64,000 nucleotides of DNA, taken from Musicola paradisiaca NCPPB 2511 (GTDB taxonomy: Bacteria > Pseudomonadota > Gammaproteobacteria > Enterobacterales > Enterobacteriaceae). Shown here one piece after another: positions 1 to 9,012 of the stretch (within the stretch, counting starts at the first letter, position 1; each line of letters opens with the position of its first letter). The notes below the pieces were generated by a model. The model ran no database searches. It was given only the letters and a program-made list of their open reading frames with translations, and had not been told where the DNA came from. A program made the translations under genes and the position numbers. The stretch is from NCBI RefSeq assembly GCF_000400505.1, contig NZ_CM001857.1:2862208-2926207 (forward strand), read 5' to 3'.

Positions 1-345
1 ACCGATCGCGGAACGGAATATTGTGGACGGATTGAACATCATGATTACCAGCTTTATCTGGCGATTAATGATATAGACCACACGAAGACCAAAGCGATGT
101 CGCCACAAACCAACGGTATCTGCGAACGGTTCCATAAGACGATATTGCAGGAGTTTTATCAGATGACATTCCGTAAAAAACTGTACGGAGACATTGATAC
201 TCTGCAATCGGATCTTGATGAATGGTTGCATTATTACAATAATGAACGAACTCATCAGGGAAAAATGTGCTGTGGGCGGACGCCGATGGAAACATTACTT
301 GATGGAAAACGCATCTGGGCTGAGAAAAATTTAAGCCAGATGTAA
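1..345 (+). mobile_element. Transposase 3' fragment (DDE, IS481/IS3-like)
   Basis: The frame is open from the left edge to the TAA at 343-345, so only the C-terminal part of the integrase-core domain is in view. It reads TDRGTEYCGR, then SPQTNGICERFHKT, then WLHYYNNERTHQG. These are the usual surroundings of the second catalytic Asp region and the catalytic Glu (in ICERFHKT) of rve-type transposases. The whole-protein style is closest to IS481-family enzymes, but IS3 is not excluded from this fragment. The right end of the element probably lies shortly after 345 (a candidate terminal sequence ends near 395); I could not match it to a left end because that lies outside the window. Confidence 0.75.
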
Positions 346-676
346 TCTGACAGACACCTGTATAAATAACCGGTAACTGTCAGATCAAGTCTGAGCTAAT
401 ACACTTTAAATTATCAAAAAGGTGGTCATTCTGGTGGTCTTGACAGAATGAAGATTCAGGTTTAGCTTACATATTAGCCAGTTACTGGCAAAGGCGATCC
501 CAGTCAGAGGAGCCAAATTCTTGTTTTCATGCATCCTTGCGAATCTTTATGTGGTACCGATTCAATAAGTTGGCGTGAAAAATCTTCCCGATGCATTTTC
601 AGTTTTCCCTCTGCATCGGGAGAATTTGGTGGTCAGATTTGGGGTCTTTCCGGTTCGATAATGGCGTGACCCGCAT
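346..676. other. Non-coding stretch between transposase and integrase remnant
   Basis: No credible gene. It holds the presumed right end of the transposon, two short direct copies of GGTGGTCA (about 421 and 630), and an inverted repeat (583-595 with 612-624, core CCCGATGCA/TGCATCGGG). That repeat could form a hairpin just before the integrase remnant. No tRNA or tmRNA gene that would serve as an integrase attachment site is visible. Confidence 0.4.
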
Positions 677-772
677 ATGTCGCTTAACAACACGAAAATC
701 CGCAACGTAAAACCCTCCGCAAACCCCGTCAACGTTTCCGATTCGCATGGCTTGTCGTTGTTGGTTTATCCC
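677..772 (+). pseudogene. P4-type tyrosine integrase, N-terminal remnant
   Basis: From the ATG at 677 the frame reads MSLNNTKIRNVKPS, then VSDSHGLSLLVYP. This matches the characteristic start of P4-family phage and island integrases (MSLTDTKIRNAKP...DSHGLYLLV). After about 32 codons the similarity stops, and the sequence runs into the 3' end of the convergent araC-type gene, whose stop codon is at 777-779. No catalytic domain remains, so this is a fossil of an island or prophage integrase. It is too short to be called by ORF finders. The identification rests on a short motif, but the order and spacing of the conserved residues are good. Confidence 0.7.
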
Positions 773-776
773 GTCG

Positions 777-1718
777 TTATGCCGCAGTTACCCGTTGTTC
801 ATGAGATTGTGAAGGTCGGGCTATTTGGTTGAACGGAATAAAATAGTCAACTTCAAACTGGCTGGTATCTATCGCGCCATCAGGCTTGCGCCGACAACGC
901 ACGATCTCCACATCATTGTTTCCCATCTTCGTATAGGGCCGGCCAGGGAGAATATGGTGATATATTGCCCGAAGAAAGGTTTGATACTCCTGCAAATTGC
1001 CGATAAAACGGAATCGCAGATAACTATCCACATCAGTGCCCTGCTCCCCAATACCGTCGTCATCCGCAAGCAGTTCTTCCGCATGAGTGATGACACCAAC
1101 ATCATAGTTCACCCTCACCTGGCGTTTGATGCGGTTATCGTCCGGATAAACCGTCGAAGACACATAGATAGACACATCCGCAGCATGACTACGGCCGCAT
1201 GCCTTCTCCCATAACACCGGACGACGGGCGATATCATTCACCTGAACCAGATCATCGACCACCTGGGTATATTCGAAATGACAGCGGTTTGCCGGCAGCC
1301 GGGGCAACGCCACCACCTCAGGAACCGGCACCGCATTCACATTGGGCCGCAGAGACGGTTGCAGGCTGGAGAAATCCCATGATGACTGCTTACGGTAATG
1401 GCCCGGCGACGTGCCGAAGTGTTTTTTGAACGTGCGGGTAAAGGACTGTTGGGAATCAAAACAGTAACGCAACGCCACTTCCTGAATGGTCTGGCTGGTG
1501 AGCTTCAGTTCTACCGCCGCCTGGCTCAGACGCCGGTTACGAATATAGGTTCCGAGCGAAATACCGGTTTCTTTCTTGAACATCCGCTGCAAATGCCATT
1601 TGCTGTAACCCGATTTCGCCGTCACGTCGCTGATCATCAGGGGGCTTTCAAGATGGCTTTCAATCCAACCGACCAGATCGGCGATAAATCTCATAATAGG
1701 CGGCATGATGGATAACAT
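777..1718 (-). CDS. AraC-family regulator, Rob-like
   Basis: About 313 residues, with two AraC helix-turn-helix motifs at the N-terminus (ISDVTAKSGYSKWHLQRMFK and IQEVALRYCFDSQQSFTRTFK, roughly residues 30-110). A C-terminal domain of about 180 residues resembles the GyrI-like ligand-binding domain of Rob. That N-terminal placement is typical of Rob/MarA/SoxS relatives, which activate efflux and stress genes. The ATG at 1718 is preferred over one 15 bases upstream because GGGAG lies at the right distance before it. The gene follows the emrB-like pump by 87 bases on the same strand and probably belongs to the same operon. A role in activating the pump is inference from position. Confidence 0.85.
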   Translation of the reverse strand: MLSIMPPIMRFIADLVGWIESHLESPLMISDVTAKSGYSKWHLQRMFKKETGISLGTYIRNRRLSQAAVELKLTSQTIQEVALRYCFDSQQSFTRTFKKHFGTSPGHYRKQSSWDFSSLQPSLRPNVNAVPVPEVVALPRLPANRCHFEYTQVVDDLVQVNDIARRPVLWEKACGRSHAADVSIYVSSTVYPDDNRIKRQVRVNYDVGVITHAEELLADDDGIGEQGTDVDSYLRFRFIGNLQEYQTFLRAIYHHILPGRPYTKMGNNDVEIVRCRRKPDGAIDTSQFEVDYFIPFNQIARPSQSHEQRVTAA

Positions 1719-1805
1719 GATTTTAACTCCCATTGAGAAGGGTAAAACACCTACTGATTGAACAACCCGGCAGATTAAAATGCCGGCGTATCAATGCCAT
1801 GATGA

Positions 1806-3332
1806 CTAATGCCCTGCCGATGCCGGCCCCGTTCGGGTGAATGGGGGACGGGCAAACCAGATGATCACGATCAACCCCATGAACCCCCAGCCCAGCACAT
1901 AAAAATAATCGATGGTGGAGGCCATCCACGCCTGCTGTTGCAACGTCTTGTCCACCTGCGCCAGATTGGCCTGGCTGATCCCCCCCATCAGGTTGAGATA
2001 GCTCACTGCAGATGGGTTATAGACCGACACGCTCTCACTCAGGATCGCATGGTGATAAATCTCACGGTGCGACCAGAGCCAGGTGGTGAGCGACGAGGCG
2101 AAGCTGCCGCCCAGCACACGCAGAAACGTCGCCAGACCTGACCCTTCCGCCACGTCTTTGCCGTGCAGGCTGGATAGCAGGATGGAGGTCAGCGGCACAA
2201 AGAAAAACGCCACCCCGCTCCCCATAAACAGCTGCACGCCCGCCACAGTCGCAAAATCCACATGGGTATTGAATTGCGCCCGCATCAGGCATGACAGCCC
2301 CATGATCACAAACGACACAGTGGCGAGCAGACGCAGATCAACCCGGTTGCCATAACGGCCGATGATCGGCGTCAGCAGCATCGGCAACATCCCCATCGGT
2401 GCCGCCGCCAGGCCGGCCCAGGTGGAGGTATATCCCATCCAGGTCTGGAGCCACTGCGGTAGGATCACGTTGATGGCGAAAAACGCAGCGTATCCCAGCA
2501 TCAGCGACAAAGTGCCGACGGTGAAATTGCGATCGGCGAACAGCCTCAGATTGACGATTGGATTGCTCTCTCCCAATTCCCAAATCACAAACGACACCAA
2601 CGCAACCGCCGAAATAATGGACATGACGACAATTTCCGACGAGCCGAACCAGTCCAGATCATTACCTTTATCCAACACAACTTGCAGCAAACCGACGCCA
2701 AGCACCAGCAGCCCGATGCCGACATAATCCACGCTGGCGCGTTCGGTACTGTCTTGCCAATCGCGCAGCTGCATCCAGACCACGAACGAGGCGAATATGC
2801 CGATCGGCACATTGATATAGAAAATCCACGGCCAGGAATAATTGTCGGTAATCCACCCACCGGTAATGGGGCCGACGATCGGGCCGACGACCGTCACCAT
2901 CGCCAACAACGCCAGCGCCATGTTGCGACGAGAAGGCGGGAAGATCATCAGCAACAACGTCTGACACATGGGGTACATCGGGCCGGCGAAAAAACCCTGC
3001 AATGCGCGGAAGACGATCAGTTCCGTCATGCTGTGCGAAAAACCGCAGAGAAACGACGCCAGGCTGAATAACAGCACCGAAACAATAAACAACCGACGTT
3101 GACCGACAATGCGCGAAAACCAGCCCGTCAACGGCAGGGAAATGGCGTTACACACGGCAAACGAGGTGATCACCCAGGTACTCTGATCCGAACTGACGCC
3201 CAGATTCCCGGCAATCGTCGGCAGCGACACATTGGCTATCGTGGAGTCCAGCACCTGCATAAATGTCGCCAGCGATATCGCCAGCGTCGCCAGCGCCAAG
3301 CTCGGCGGCGTAAAGGCGGCTTTATCGTTCAT
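1806..3332 (-). CDS. emrB: DHA2-family MFS multidrug efflux pump (EmrB-like)
   Basis: 508 residues with the pattern of 14 hydrophobic segments seen in DHA2 drug:H+ antiporters. Visible family motifs are LDSTIANVSLPTIAG in the first segment and VGPIVGPITGGWI (motif C) near residue 155. The protein sits in the inner membrane and exports hydrophobic compounds together with the adaptor encoded just upstream. The start codon is 5 bases past the emrA-like stop, so the two are translationally coupled. The name is by family resemblance to E. coli EmrB, and the real substrates are unknown. Confidence 0.9.
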   Translation of the reverse strand: MNDKAAFTPPSLALATLAISLATFMQVLDSTIANVSLPTIAGNLGVSSDQSTWVITSFAVCNAISLPLTGWFSRIVGQRRLFIVSVLLFSLASFLCGFSHSMTELIVFRALQGFFAGPMYPMCQTLLLMIFPPSRRNMALALLAMVTVVGPIVGPITGGWITDNYSWPWIFYINVPIGIFASFVVWMQLRDWQDSTERASVDYVGIGLLVLGVGLLQVVLDKGNDLDWFGSSEIVVMSIISAVALVSFVIWELGESNPIVNLRLFADRNFTVGTLSLMLGYAAFFAINVILPQWLQTWMGYTSTWAGLAAAPMGMLPMLLTPIIGRYGNRVDLRLLATVSFVIMGLSCLMRAQFNTHVDFATVAGVQLFMGSGVAFFFVPLTSILLSSLHGKDVAEGSGLATFLRVLGGSFASSLTTWLWSHREIYHHAILSESVSVYNPSAVSYLNLMGGISQANLAQVDKTLQQQAWMASTIDYFYVLGWGFMGLIVIIWFARPPFTRTGPASAGH

Positions 3333-3337
3333 CGCGG

Positions 3338-4519
3338 CTAGCCCCGGCTGCCCGTTAGCGGCAGGCTGTTGTCGTGCAGAATTTTCGCCACCAGCTTGTC
3401 GGCCTGCTGCAACGGATCGTCATACACATCCGTACTGTAGCGCGGCGTATTAACGGTGGCCGTCGGCAACAATTCGCCGTGGTTGTCGCGGAGATCGACC
3501 CGAGCCTGCATCGACAGCCCGATACGCAGCGGGTGCTGCTTCAGCGCCTCGGGATCCAGCGCGATGCGTACTGGCAATCGCTGTACTATCTTGATCCAGT
3601 TACCGCTGGCATTTTGCGCGGGCAGCAGCGAGAACGCGCTGCCGGTACCGATCCCCAGGCTCTGTATCGTGCCGTGATACTGCGCGTTGTCGCCATAGAT
3701 ATCCGCCGTCAGGGTCACTGATTGCCCTAACCGCATCTGTTGCATCTGGCTTTCTTTGAAATTGGCATCAACCCAGACCTGTTCGAGCGGAACAATGGAC
3801 ATCAGCGTCGCACCGGCGCTGACCCGCATCCCCACCTGCACCGCACGCTTGGCGACATAACCACTGACCGGCGCGACAATAGTGCTCCGCGCCCAGTCCA
3901 GATATTTGCTGCGTAAATCGGCTACAGCGCTTTTGATATCCGGATGATCGTCAATCACGGTGTTGTCCACCATCGCCTGATTGGTGCGCAAGCTCTGCTC
4001 GGCTGCATCGAGCGCACTACGCGCGCTGTTGACCGCGTCCTGATAATGCGCCAAATCTTCGGTGGAAATAGCGCCTTTGGCCACCAGGCCCCGGCGGCGA
4101 TTGTAATCGCCAATCGCCTGTTGCAGCGCCACCTGCCTGGACACCACTTGGGCCTGATAGTTGTCGACGGTGCTGTAAAGCCCCCGAACCTCACGCACGG
4201 TCTTGGCCAGCGAGGCTTCCGACTGTTGCAGCGCGATCAGCGTGTCGCTCGGGCTGAGCTGCACCAGCACCTGCCCTTTCTCCACATAATCGCCGTCATC
4301 AACACTGACTGTTGTCGCTGTGCCGCTGATTTGAGGCGTCAACGTGATCAGGTTGCCGTTCACATAAGCATCGTCGGTGGCTTCATAAAAACGCAGATAA
4401 AACTGGTAGTAAGCGCCCCATCCCGCAGCAGCCAGCAACAGCACAATGAACAGAATGGCAAACTGACGTTTACGTCGTCCGGGTGCCGGAGAAACGGAAG
4501 TGGAGGTGGTATCCATCAT
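3338..4519 (-). CDS. emrA: Membrane fusion protein of efflux pump (EmrA/HlyD-like)
   Basis: 393 residues. A cytoplasmic N-terminus is followed by one membrane anchor (residues about 19-41), a biotinyl-lipoyl-like half (TPQISGTATTVSVDDGDYV), a coiled-coil hairpin (residues about 100-210, rich in Gln and Ala), the second lipoyl half (VAPVSGYVAKRAVQVGMRV) and a beta-barrel region. This is the EmrA/HlyD architecture that links an inner-membrane MFS pump to an outer-membrane channel. No outer-membrane factor is encoded here, so a TolC supplied from elsewhere is expected. It begins 117 bases after the marR-type gene. Confidence 0.9.
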   Translation of the reverse strand: MMDTTSTSVSPAPGRRKRQFAILFIVLLLAAAGWGAYYQFYLRFYEATDDAYVNGNLITLTPQISGTATTVSVDDGDYVEKGQVLVQLSPSDTLIALQQSEASLAKTVREVRGLYSTVDNYQAQVVSRQVALQQAIGDYNRRRGLVAKGAISTEDLAHYQDAVNSARSALDAAEQSLRTNQAMVDNTVIDDHPDIKSAVADLRSKYLDWARSTIVAPVSGYVAKRAVQVGMRVSAGATLMSIVPLEQVWVDANFKESQMQQMRLGQSVTLTADIYGDNAQYHGTIQSLGIGTGSAFSLLPAQNASGNWIKIVQRLPVRIALDPEALKQHPLRIGLSMQARVDLRDNHGELLPTATVNTPRYSTDVYDDPLQQADKLVAKILHDNSLPLTGSRG

Positions 4520-4636
4520 GTCATTAACCTTTTATGTATCCAGCCAGTTTGTTGCTCTGAAGCGTTCCTGGCGCTTACGCAATCCAGCCGCTCATTGGCG
4601 GCGCCCTGCCAATCTCCTACCCACGGTGTAAACCGT

Positions 4637-5110
4637 TTAGTAGGGCAAATAACGGGCGGTAACGTCATCCGGCAGCATTTTGGTCAGTAAACGTACCAGT
4701 TGCTCCGCCTCTTCCTGCGTCAAACGGGTCGTCAGTTGCACCGGCAACACTTGCATGCCTTCCTGCTCGAACAGTTGGCAAATCGCCCGCCCCTTGTCCG
4801 TCAAAGCCAAAATTATCTGACGTTTATCATTGGGATGCGGCTGGCGCAGAATCAGCTCCCGTTTCACCATCCGTTCAATCATGCGGCTCAAAGCACCACC
4901 GTCCATCATGACGTTTTTGCTTACATCCACTGGGCTGGTGAACCCTTTATGTATGCAGATCAACACCTTGAACTGCGGCGCCGTGATATCGCTATCCGCA
5001 AAATAGTCGTTGAGAAGGTGATCCTTAAACTGGTTGGCCAAATGAATCAGCAGGCCGAGCATTTGGAGTTCTTCCGTCGTTTTTTTCATATCACAAAATT
5101 GACCAGGCAT
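4637..5110 (-). CDS. MarR-family transcriptional regulator
   Basis: About 157 residues with a winged helix (SPVDVSKNVMMDGGALSRMI recognition region, then REL and PHPNDKRQIILALTDKGR as the wing). This is the MarR/EmrR fold, which typically represses an efflux operon until a phenolic ligand binds. The start is uncertain: TTG at 5119, ATG at 5110 and ATG at 5089 are all possible and none has a strong ribosome-binding site. It heads the efflux operon, and an imperfect palindrome lies directly upstream, so autoregulation is likely. Confidence 0.85.
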   Translation of the reverse strand: MPGQFCDMKKTTEELQMLGLLIHLANQFKDHLLNDYFADSDITAPQFKVLICIHKGFTSPVDVSKNVMMDGGALSRMIERMVKRELILRQPHPNDKRQIILALTDKGRAICQLFEQEGMQVLPVQLTTRLTQEEAEQLVRLLTKMLPDDVTARYLPY

Positions 5111-5122
5111 TAATTTCAAATG

Positions 5123-5142
5123 ACTTTACTGCCTAGTCAACT
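5123..5142 (-). promoter_or_regulatory. Candidate MarR operator / -35 region
   Basis: Read on the minus strand, TTGACTAGGCAGTAAAGTCA contains the inverted half-sites TGACT and AGTCA nine bases apart. It also includes a TTGACT hexamer that could serve as a -35 box. It lies immediately upstream of the marR-type start, where an autorepressor would bind. Inference from pattern and position only. Confidence 0.4.
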
Positions 5143-5445
5143 AAATCACAATATCGATTCTTGTTTGCATCCAGATTTTATGTGGCAATGCGTGCTATCC
5201 CGCCCTTATCAACCGGGATAGAGGTAAACACATGCGCCCGACGGTAAAAAAGGAACCGAGGAGGAATGCATAACTCAATGGAGTATGTGCTTCGTTTTAC
5301 TCAGCACATCGGTCGTAGAACGGGTGATTCGTACATGACCAGTGTGGGAGAAACGCAGTGCCCGAACGGCATCAAAAAAATATTGGAAGGGAGATACATC
5401 ATTACCCTTGCCCACATTCCGTTTGCAGACAAGGGCATTGCAACA
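5143..5445. other. cheV-marR spacer
   Basis: No gene recognised. The 104-codon frame starting at 5266 overlaps cheV on the other strand and shows no family resemblance. A weak inverted repeat (CCCTTG...CAAGGG, about 5407-5437) just past the cheV stop may help end cheV transcription, but it lacks a U-tract. Confidence 0.3.
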
Positions 5446-6420
5446 TTACCGTGCGGCGGGTTTTACCTTGTCGAGCACACCATGAATCGCCGCCGCCAGT
5501 TCGTTGACTTCAAATTTGGCGACATAAGAATCCGCCCCGACGTTGCGCACATGGTCTTCGTTGGCGCTGCCGGACAGTGAAGAATGGATGATCACCGGAA
5601 CATTTTTCAGAAACTCTTCGCGTTTGATATTCCGCGTCAGCGTAAACCCATCCATTTCAGGCATTTCCAGGTCTGTCAGCACAAAGGCGATTTTATCGGA
5701 AATCGGCCTGCCTTCTGACTGCGCTTCCAGCGCCATGGCTTTAATTTTGTTCCAGGCTTCCAGACCGGTGACGTGCATGATATAGGGGATACTCATGATC
5801 TTAAGCCCCTGTTCAAGCATGGTGCGCGCCACTTTAGAATCTTCAGCCACAATAGCGACGGCCCCCGGCTTAATATCGAACGTCTTATCTTCGACTTTCT
5901 CAATCTTGATTTCACGCTCGGTCGGGATGATGTCATGCAGAATCTGCTCAACATCCAACACCAGCGCCAAACGGTTGGTGTTCGGATCGTTATCGAGACG
6001 GGCAATACTGGTGATATAACTGCTGCCGACGCCGGCCTCGGCCGTATTGACCTGGCTCCAGTCAAGCCGAACGATATCATCCACCGATTCCACGGCAAAC
6101 GCCTGAGTGCTACGCGCATATTCCGTGACCAGAAGAATATTCAGCCCGGTGTTTGGTACGCTGCCCACCACTTTGGGAAGATCGATGACGGGAATGATTT
6201 GACCGCGAATATTGATCATACCCAACATCGGCGGCACCATACCCGCGGCTTTGGTCAACTCCGGCATCGGAACAATTTCCCGGAGTTTAAACACATTGAT
6301 ACCGTATAGCTCTGATTCTTCTTTACCAGTAGGAGACCCCAAACGGAACAGCAGCAGTTCAAACTTGTTAGATGAGGTAAGATTAGTTCTTTCCTCAATC
6401 TCTCTTTGAAATTTATCCAT
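5446..6420 (-). CDS. cheV: Chemotaxis scaffold protein CheV
   Basis: 324 residues. There is a CheW-like domain (about 20-170, with PMPELTKAAGMVPPMLGMIN and the IRGQIIPVIDLP motif). A C-terminal receiver domain (about 185-315) follows, in which VLTDLEMPEMDG carries the phosphorylatable Asp. CheV couples chemoreceptors to the CheA kinase and is thought to aid adaptation through its phosphorylation. The start is supported by GAGGACAGA directly upstream. It is a single-gene unit here, in a window with three chemoreceptor genes. Confidence 0.95.
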   Translation of the reverse strand: MDKFQREIEERTNLTSSNKFELLLFRLGSPTGKEESELYGINVFKLREIVPMPELTKAAGMVPPMLGMINIRGQIIPVIDLPKVVGSVPNTGLNILLVTEYARSTQAFAVESVDDIVRLDWSQVNTAEAGVGSSYITSIARLDNDPNTNRLALVLDVEQILHDIIPTEREIKIEKVEDKTFDIKPGAVAIVAEDSKVARTMLEQGLKIMSIPYIMHVTGLEAWNKIKAMALEAQSEGRPISDKIAFVLTDLEMPEMDGFTLTRNIKREEFLKNVPVIIHSSLSGSANEDHVRNVGADSYVAKFEVNELAAAIHGVLDKVKPAAR

Positions 6421-7215
6421 TCTGTCCTCAATACGAATATTTATTTAATGTACGGTAACAAGGCAAATTAGTGACAGCAAATTGGGATTAATCCCATAGC
6501 CACTCACTGTACGCGATTAATAGCACTCTTCAAATAACTCTTGGTTCTTATCTGCCATGAAAAAGAAAATATTTGTCTCATATTGTCTGTTGCATCTTCC
6601 TGTTTTTAAAAAGCATAGACCAGCCGCTCGACATCCACCATTTTTCTACTGTCGATGACATTCGCCGTACTAATCGGTCACTGTCTTTCTCCGTTATCGT
6701 TGTATTCAATAACAGATAATCATGACTGTTATCACATTATTGAGCGTTGTCTTTCTTTCCGGATCACGGCAAATCGCATCAATCAAAATGCATCGGTTAA
6801 GCTATTGAGTAAATATCGGCAGAGGCAATATCACCCCATAAACGACGAACACTTTAAACACGAGGCGTATCGAAGTTTCCATCGACCAAGATGGGTAAAG
6901 AACATGACGCCGCCGGTATAAACGATCCAGATAAGCGCATTGCCTAAAAAAAAGTCATCCCCGATGCCTGAGTAAAAAAACCTGCATCGGCGTAGCCTCG
7001 AATCATGTCATCCTCCGACGAAACGCCCTACGCCAGCCCCCATTTTTGAGACTGCGCACGCAACATCATCAAGAAAGCGCCGGACTTCATTTTCGCCTCA
7101 GCGACAGTAGGTATACTGCCTTCAAGCGGCACTATTGCCGAACAGGTTGCGCCGGCGGGCCTTGTCCGGTGCCTATTTTGCAGCTATCGATGGCTGCCAA
7201 TTGCGGGACGCCTGA
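6421..7215. other. Intergenic region without recognised gene
   Basis: About 800 bases between cheV and the CPBP protease gene. An 88-codon frame (6655-6921) has no family features and no good ribosome-binding site. A hairpin CCGATGC/GCATCGG with a 16-base A-rich loop lies at 6961-6990. The rest shows no repeat or RNA gene that I can recognise. Confidence 0.3.
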
Positions 7216-7869
7216 ATGAACCCACCGTCAGACAAAGTCATCCATTCGTTAGTCTGCCTGGCCGTTTTCCTCGCCTGGTTTGCGCTTTCATTGCTGTTTA
7301 CCGTACTTCCCGGCTACCGCGCGCTATATCGTGCAGGTCTGGCTACGCCGTTGCTGTATCTCGCTATCTGGCTGCCTTTTGTTTTGATCGCCTGGCGGCA
7401 GTACCAGAAACATTACGGACTGATGCCGCTGGGTAAACTCCATCCTGGAAAATCGTTATTGCCGATGCTGGCGCTGTTATTGCTGGCACTGATACACGGC
7501 CTGTTCGGCAAGCCGGAACGCTGGATGATGAGCCTCCCCCAGATGCCATCGCTTAGCCTCTATCTGCTGATCCCCACCATGTGCCTGCTGGCGCCAGTGA
7601 TTGAAGAGGTTATCTTTCGCGGTTTTCTACTCAATGCCCGGTTAGGGTGGGGAAAACATGCGACCCAGATTACCGTCATCCTGACATCGCTGATCTTCTC
7701 TCTCAGCCATGCTCAGTACCTGTCGCCCACCACTTTCGTCTGGCTATTCGTCTTCTCAGTCATCCTGTGCCAACTGCGGCTGCACACCAACAGCCTGCTG
7801 GCGCCCATCGTGCTGCATGCGCTGAATAACATGTTGTCAATCACAGCGGTACTGGCGGTTGGGCGATGA
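7216..7869 (+). CDS. CPBP-family intramembrane metalloprotease
   Basis: 217 residues with about six hydrophobic helices. The CAAX-protease/bacteriocin-processing (CPBP, 'Abi') motifs are all present: EEVIFRG with the Glu pair at 130-131, SLSHAQ with His165, and HALNN with His201 and Asn204. Enzymes of this family are glutamate-type intramembrane proteases. In bacteria many have unknown substrates, and some act in bacteriocin self-immunity. No bacteriocin gene is visible nearby. It appears to be a monocistronic gene. Confidence 0.88.
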   Translation: MNPPSDKVIHSLVCLAVFLAWFALSLLFTVLPGYRALYRAGLATPLLYLAIWLPFVLIAWRQYQKHYGLMPLGKLHPGKSLLPMLALLLLALIHGLFGKPERWMMSLPQMPSLSLYLLIPTMCLLAPVIEEVIFRGFLLNARLGWGKHATQITVILTSLIFSLSHAQYLSPTTFVWLFVFSVILCQLRLHTNSLLAPIVLHALNNMLSITAVLAVGR

Positions 7870-8019
7870 CATCATCCCCCACGCCGCACTCATGCCCATA
7901 AACAGGCACGTTTCCCTGAAAATTCAATTTATTCCGTCACATGCCAGTATCATTTTCACGCCTGGTAAACCAACACCGATAGGCTGAGACCGGCACGTTT
8001 CCAGCAAAGACTTATCCAT

Positions 8020-8412
8020 TCAACGTTTCTGCAACAAGTAACTATTTTCAAAACCGGGCAGACTGCCGATCACATCAAAACCATTGAAATAACCACCGGC
8101 ACGTAGCAGGTCTACAGCAGGCCCTACTTCTGGTGAGAATTCATGGTCGCGGTAATCATCAAACACAATAAAACCGCCTTTTACTACGGTGGGGGAATAT
8201 AACAAGAAGTCGAGCAGTACATTACGGCCTCTATGGCCACCATCAATATGCAACATTACAGTATGTGGATTAAGCACCAACACACGTTCGATGCTTAACT
8301 CGGAATAGCCGCGAATCAAGTGAACCTCAGGAAATAGGCGTTCATGATAAAAACGCAGTTCACTCTCCTGATTGGGTAACTCCATAGGATCGATACTAAT
8401 AAGACGGCGTGC
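8020..8412 (-). pseudogene. Class I SAM-dependent methyltransferase, 5'-truncated
   Basis: The ATG-initiated frame (8385) encodes 121 residues, but similarity continues upstream in frame to about 8412 (RRLISIDP before MELPNQ), where a stop follows. The preserved part covers the second half of a Methyltransf_24/CmcI-like domain: HIDGGHRGRNVLLDF, then VKGGFIVFDDYRD. The first beta-strands with the glycine-rich SAM-binding loop are gone. This makes it a remnant whose break coincides with a patch of rearranged DNA (the lacI-3'-like repeat and the IS relic to its right). Enzymatic activity is not expected. Confidence 0.65.
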
Positions 8413-8476
8413 TTAATCTCACTACACGTTAGCCGCCCCTGGCCTATTGCCGGATAATAGACTGGTTGATGCCATA

Positions 8477-8555
8477 GGTCGGATGGGAACCGGCATCGTG
8501 CATTTGGCATAATATTCACTGTGTTATATAGCACCGCCACATGTGTTGTTTCATT
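8477..8555 (+). repeat. 79-bp repeat, copy A (like lacI-type gene 3' end and terminator)
   Basis: Aligns without gaps to 15525-15603, with about 64 of 79 positions identical by eye. In the second copy this sequence is the last codons of the LacI-type regulator plus the hairpins after it. Here there is no regulator gene in front and the stop codon is not conserved. The copy ends exactly where the IS5-group remnant begins. Confidence 0.75.
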
Positions 8556-9012
8556 AGTGTGTCCCTTAACGATTTTCTTTACAATCAGGGACTTGATTTC
8601 ACCATAAAAAGTTCTTTAATTCGGCCCGCTACAATTTTCCCGATGAAGTATAGGCACTGATTTCTCCCATACTGCCACCTGAAAGAGGATCTTCCCCAGG
8701 TGGGCATCCTTACTTTACGCACAGACATGTCATGCATGACATATCCTGGGTTCTTTGCTCTGGCGCGCCCTGGCGGGATTTACTTGAGCGTTATCGTCAG
8801 TGATCGAAGAGAAAGCCAGTCAGGACGGACGTCGGCCCCTCGACACGCGCCGGTATAAAAAACGCAATGTGTGGAGTGTTGCTTTGCGATACTCAACGAA
8901 AATCGCCGTATTGCCACCCGCTCGGAAAAAACAACCAGAAGCGACTTGAAGGTGCGAAAACTGGAGGCTATCAGGTTATTTTTAAAGCAGCCGTTGAGTT
9001 AAGGGACACTGC
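8556..9012 (+). mobile_element. IS5-family (IS427-group-like) remnant with internal deletion
   Basis: Terminal inverted repeats are visible: AGTGTGTCCCTTAAC at 8556-8570 and its complement GTTAAGGGACACT at 8998-9010. Between them are pieces of a transposase. At 8742-8799 the frame reads WVLCSGAPWRDLLERYRQ, the conserved N-terminal block of this group. An overlapping frame from 8800 reads EEKASQDGRRPLDTRRYKKRN, which normally lies far downstream. After another shift come ILNENRRIATRSEKTTRS and IRLFLKQPLS, with the stop (9000-9002) inside the right repeat. Most of the catalytic core is deleted, so the element cannot move itself. Confidence 0.8.

Noticed and set aside
630..676. GGTTCGATA as the T-arm of a tRNA serving as integrase attachment site
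   Set aside because: No cloverleaf can be formed around it and no CCA end is present.
6655..6921. 88-codon frame between cheV and the CPBP gene
   Set aside because: No family features or plausible start signal; composition is like the surrounding non-coding sequence.
8316..8540. Minus-strand frames at 8316-8540 and 15337-15669 with similar peptides as a small protein family
   Set aside because: The similarity comes from the 79-bp DNA repeat. One copy lies antisense inside the LacI-type gene, so no peptide is implied.
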